A stretch of DNA of 64,000 nt from Cycas panzhihuaensis (Eukaryota; Cycadophyta), in assembly GCA_023213395.1 (NCBI GenBank), contig CM041465.1:68269741-68333740 (forward strand), in the 5' to 3' direction. Position 1 is the stretch's first letter; every line of letters starts with the position of its first letter. Below, piece by piece: positions 63,920 through 64,000 of the stretch. The position numbers and the translations under genes were made by a program. The notes under the pieces were generated by a model, which ran no database searches, was not told where the DNA came from, and saw nothing but the letters and a program-made list of their open reading frames with translations.

Positions 63920-64000
63920 GCAGGGATCCAAAGGCCACATTGTCACAAGCGAAACAACACCCTCTTTCCTCGAGGAAGAAAACCTCTATCATACTGCGGA
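63920..64000 (+). other. GyR downstream of protease, start of the spacer to pol
   Basis: 81 bases after the stop; too short to assign. RT would be expected further right. Confidence 0.4.

Larger units (their letters stand above)
60340..64000 (+). mobile_element. GyR: Ty3-type LTR retrotransposon, 5' part
   Basis: Second copy of the GyL family, in plus orientation and running off the right edge: 5' LTR, PBS, gag and protease. GyL and GyR both leave the window at nearly the same internal point, just after protease. Its long open gag-protease frame makes it the less decayed of the two. The integration target is the C16 leader. Confidence 0.9.

Overview
The window is repeat-filled nuclear DNA of a vascular plant. 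I can support no host gene, tRNA, rRNA, CRISPR array or bacterial-type signal. Everything recognisable is a retroelement: Ty1/copia elements with initiator-Met-tRNA primer sites (TGGTATCAGAGC and variants), two Ty3 lineages (a chromodomain chromovirus and a large family with a DGG protease and four zinc knuckles), LTR elements without pol, and one LINE fragment. The depth of nesting, the age of the copies and the absence of genes over 64 kb suggest a large, slowly purged genome such as a conifer or another gymnosperm, but the species cannot be told from the sequence.

Left half (1-29.8 kb). By matching broken reading frames and target-site duplications (TSDs) I read the order as follows. Copia C8 (+ strand, integrase onward from 26750) was hit by copia C6 (- strand). 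C6 was then hit by the coding-free element N7 (22426-25141) and by copia C3 (- strand, 5' LTR 21872-22200). C3 was hit by chromovirus G5 (15113-21625), by the truncated copia C4 (about 10781-14142) and by copia C2 (3' end 8789-10600). C2 was hit by the Ty3 element GyL (- strand, 1-8788), and GyL by copia C1 (2439-7646). That is six levels (C8>C6>C3>C2>GyL>C1). The left halves of GyL, C2, C3, C6 and C8 lie outside the window.

Middle (29.8-47.6 kb). A LINE 3' fragment is followed by copia C10 (30545-47579), which contains copia C11 (35817-46288), which contains copia C12 (- strand, 40428-45701). Open frames and TSDs rejoin across each insertion.

Right (47.6-64 kb). After unannotated DNA comes copia C13 (49163-53819, perfect TSD GACCA), in which gag is joined directly to the end of RT. 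Then come two degraded gag-like elements next to LTR-like sequences (G14 and G15), a copia gag remnant (C16), and the 5' part of a second copy of the GyL family, GyR (from 60340), inverted relative to GyL.

Most interesting observation: in six copia elements of clearly different sequence (C1, C11, C12, N7, C8, C13) the polypurine tract and the start of the 3' LTR sit in the loop of an inverted repeat. One arm lies at the end of the internal region and the other just inside U3. The arms differ between families but stay complementary, including an A-T to G-C exchange between C1/C11 and C12. This looks like a conserved RNA or DNA hairpin at the plus-strand priming site. Other points worth a look are the mismatched LTRs of N7, the gag-RT deletion in C13, the 441-bp duplication of the primer-site region in C10, hairpin repeats in the G5 leader, a GC-rich hairpin cluster in the C8 LTR, and two gag-like modules in one frame in G14.
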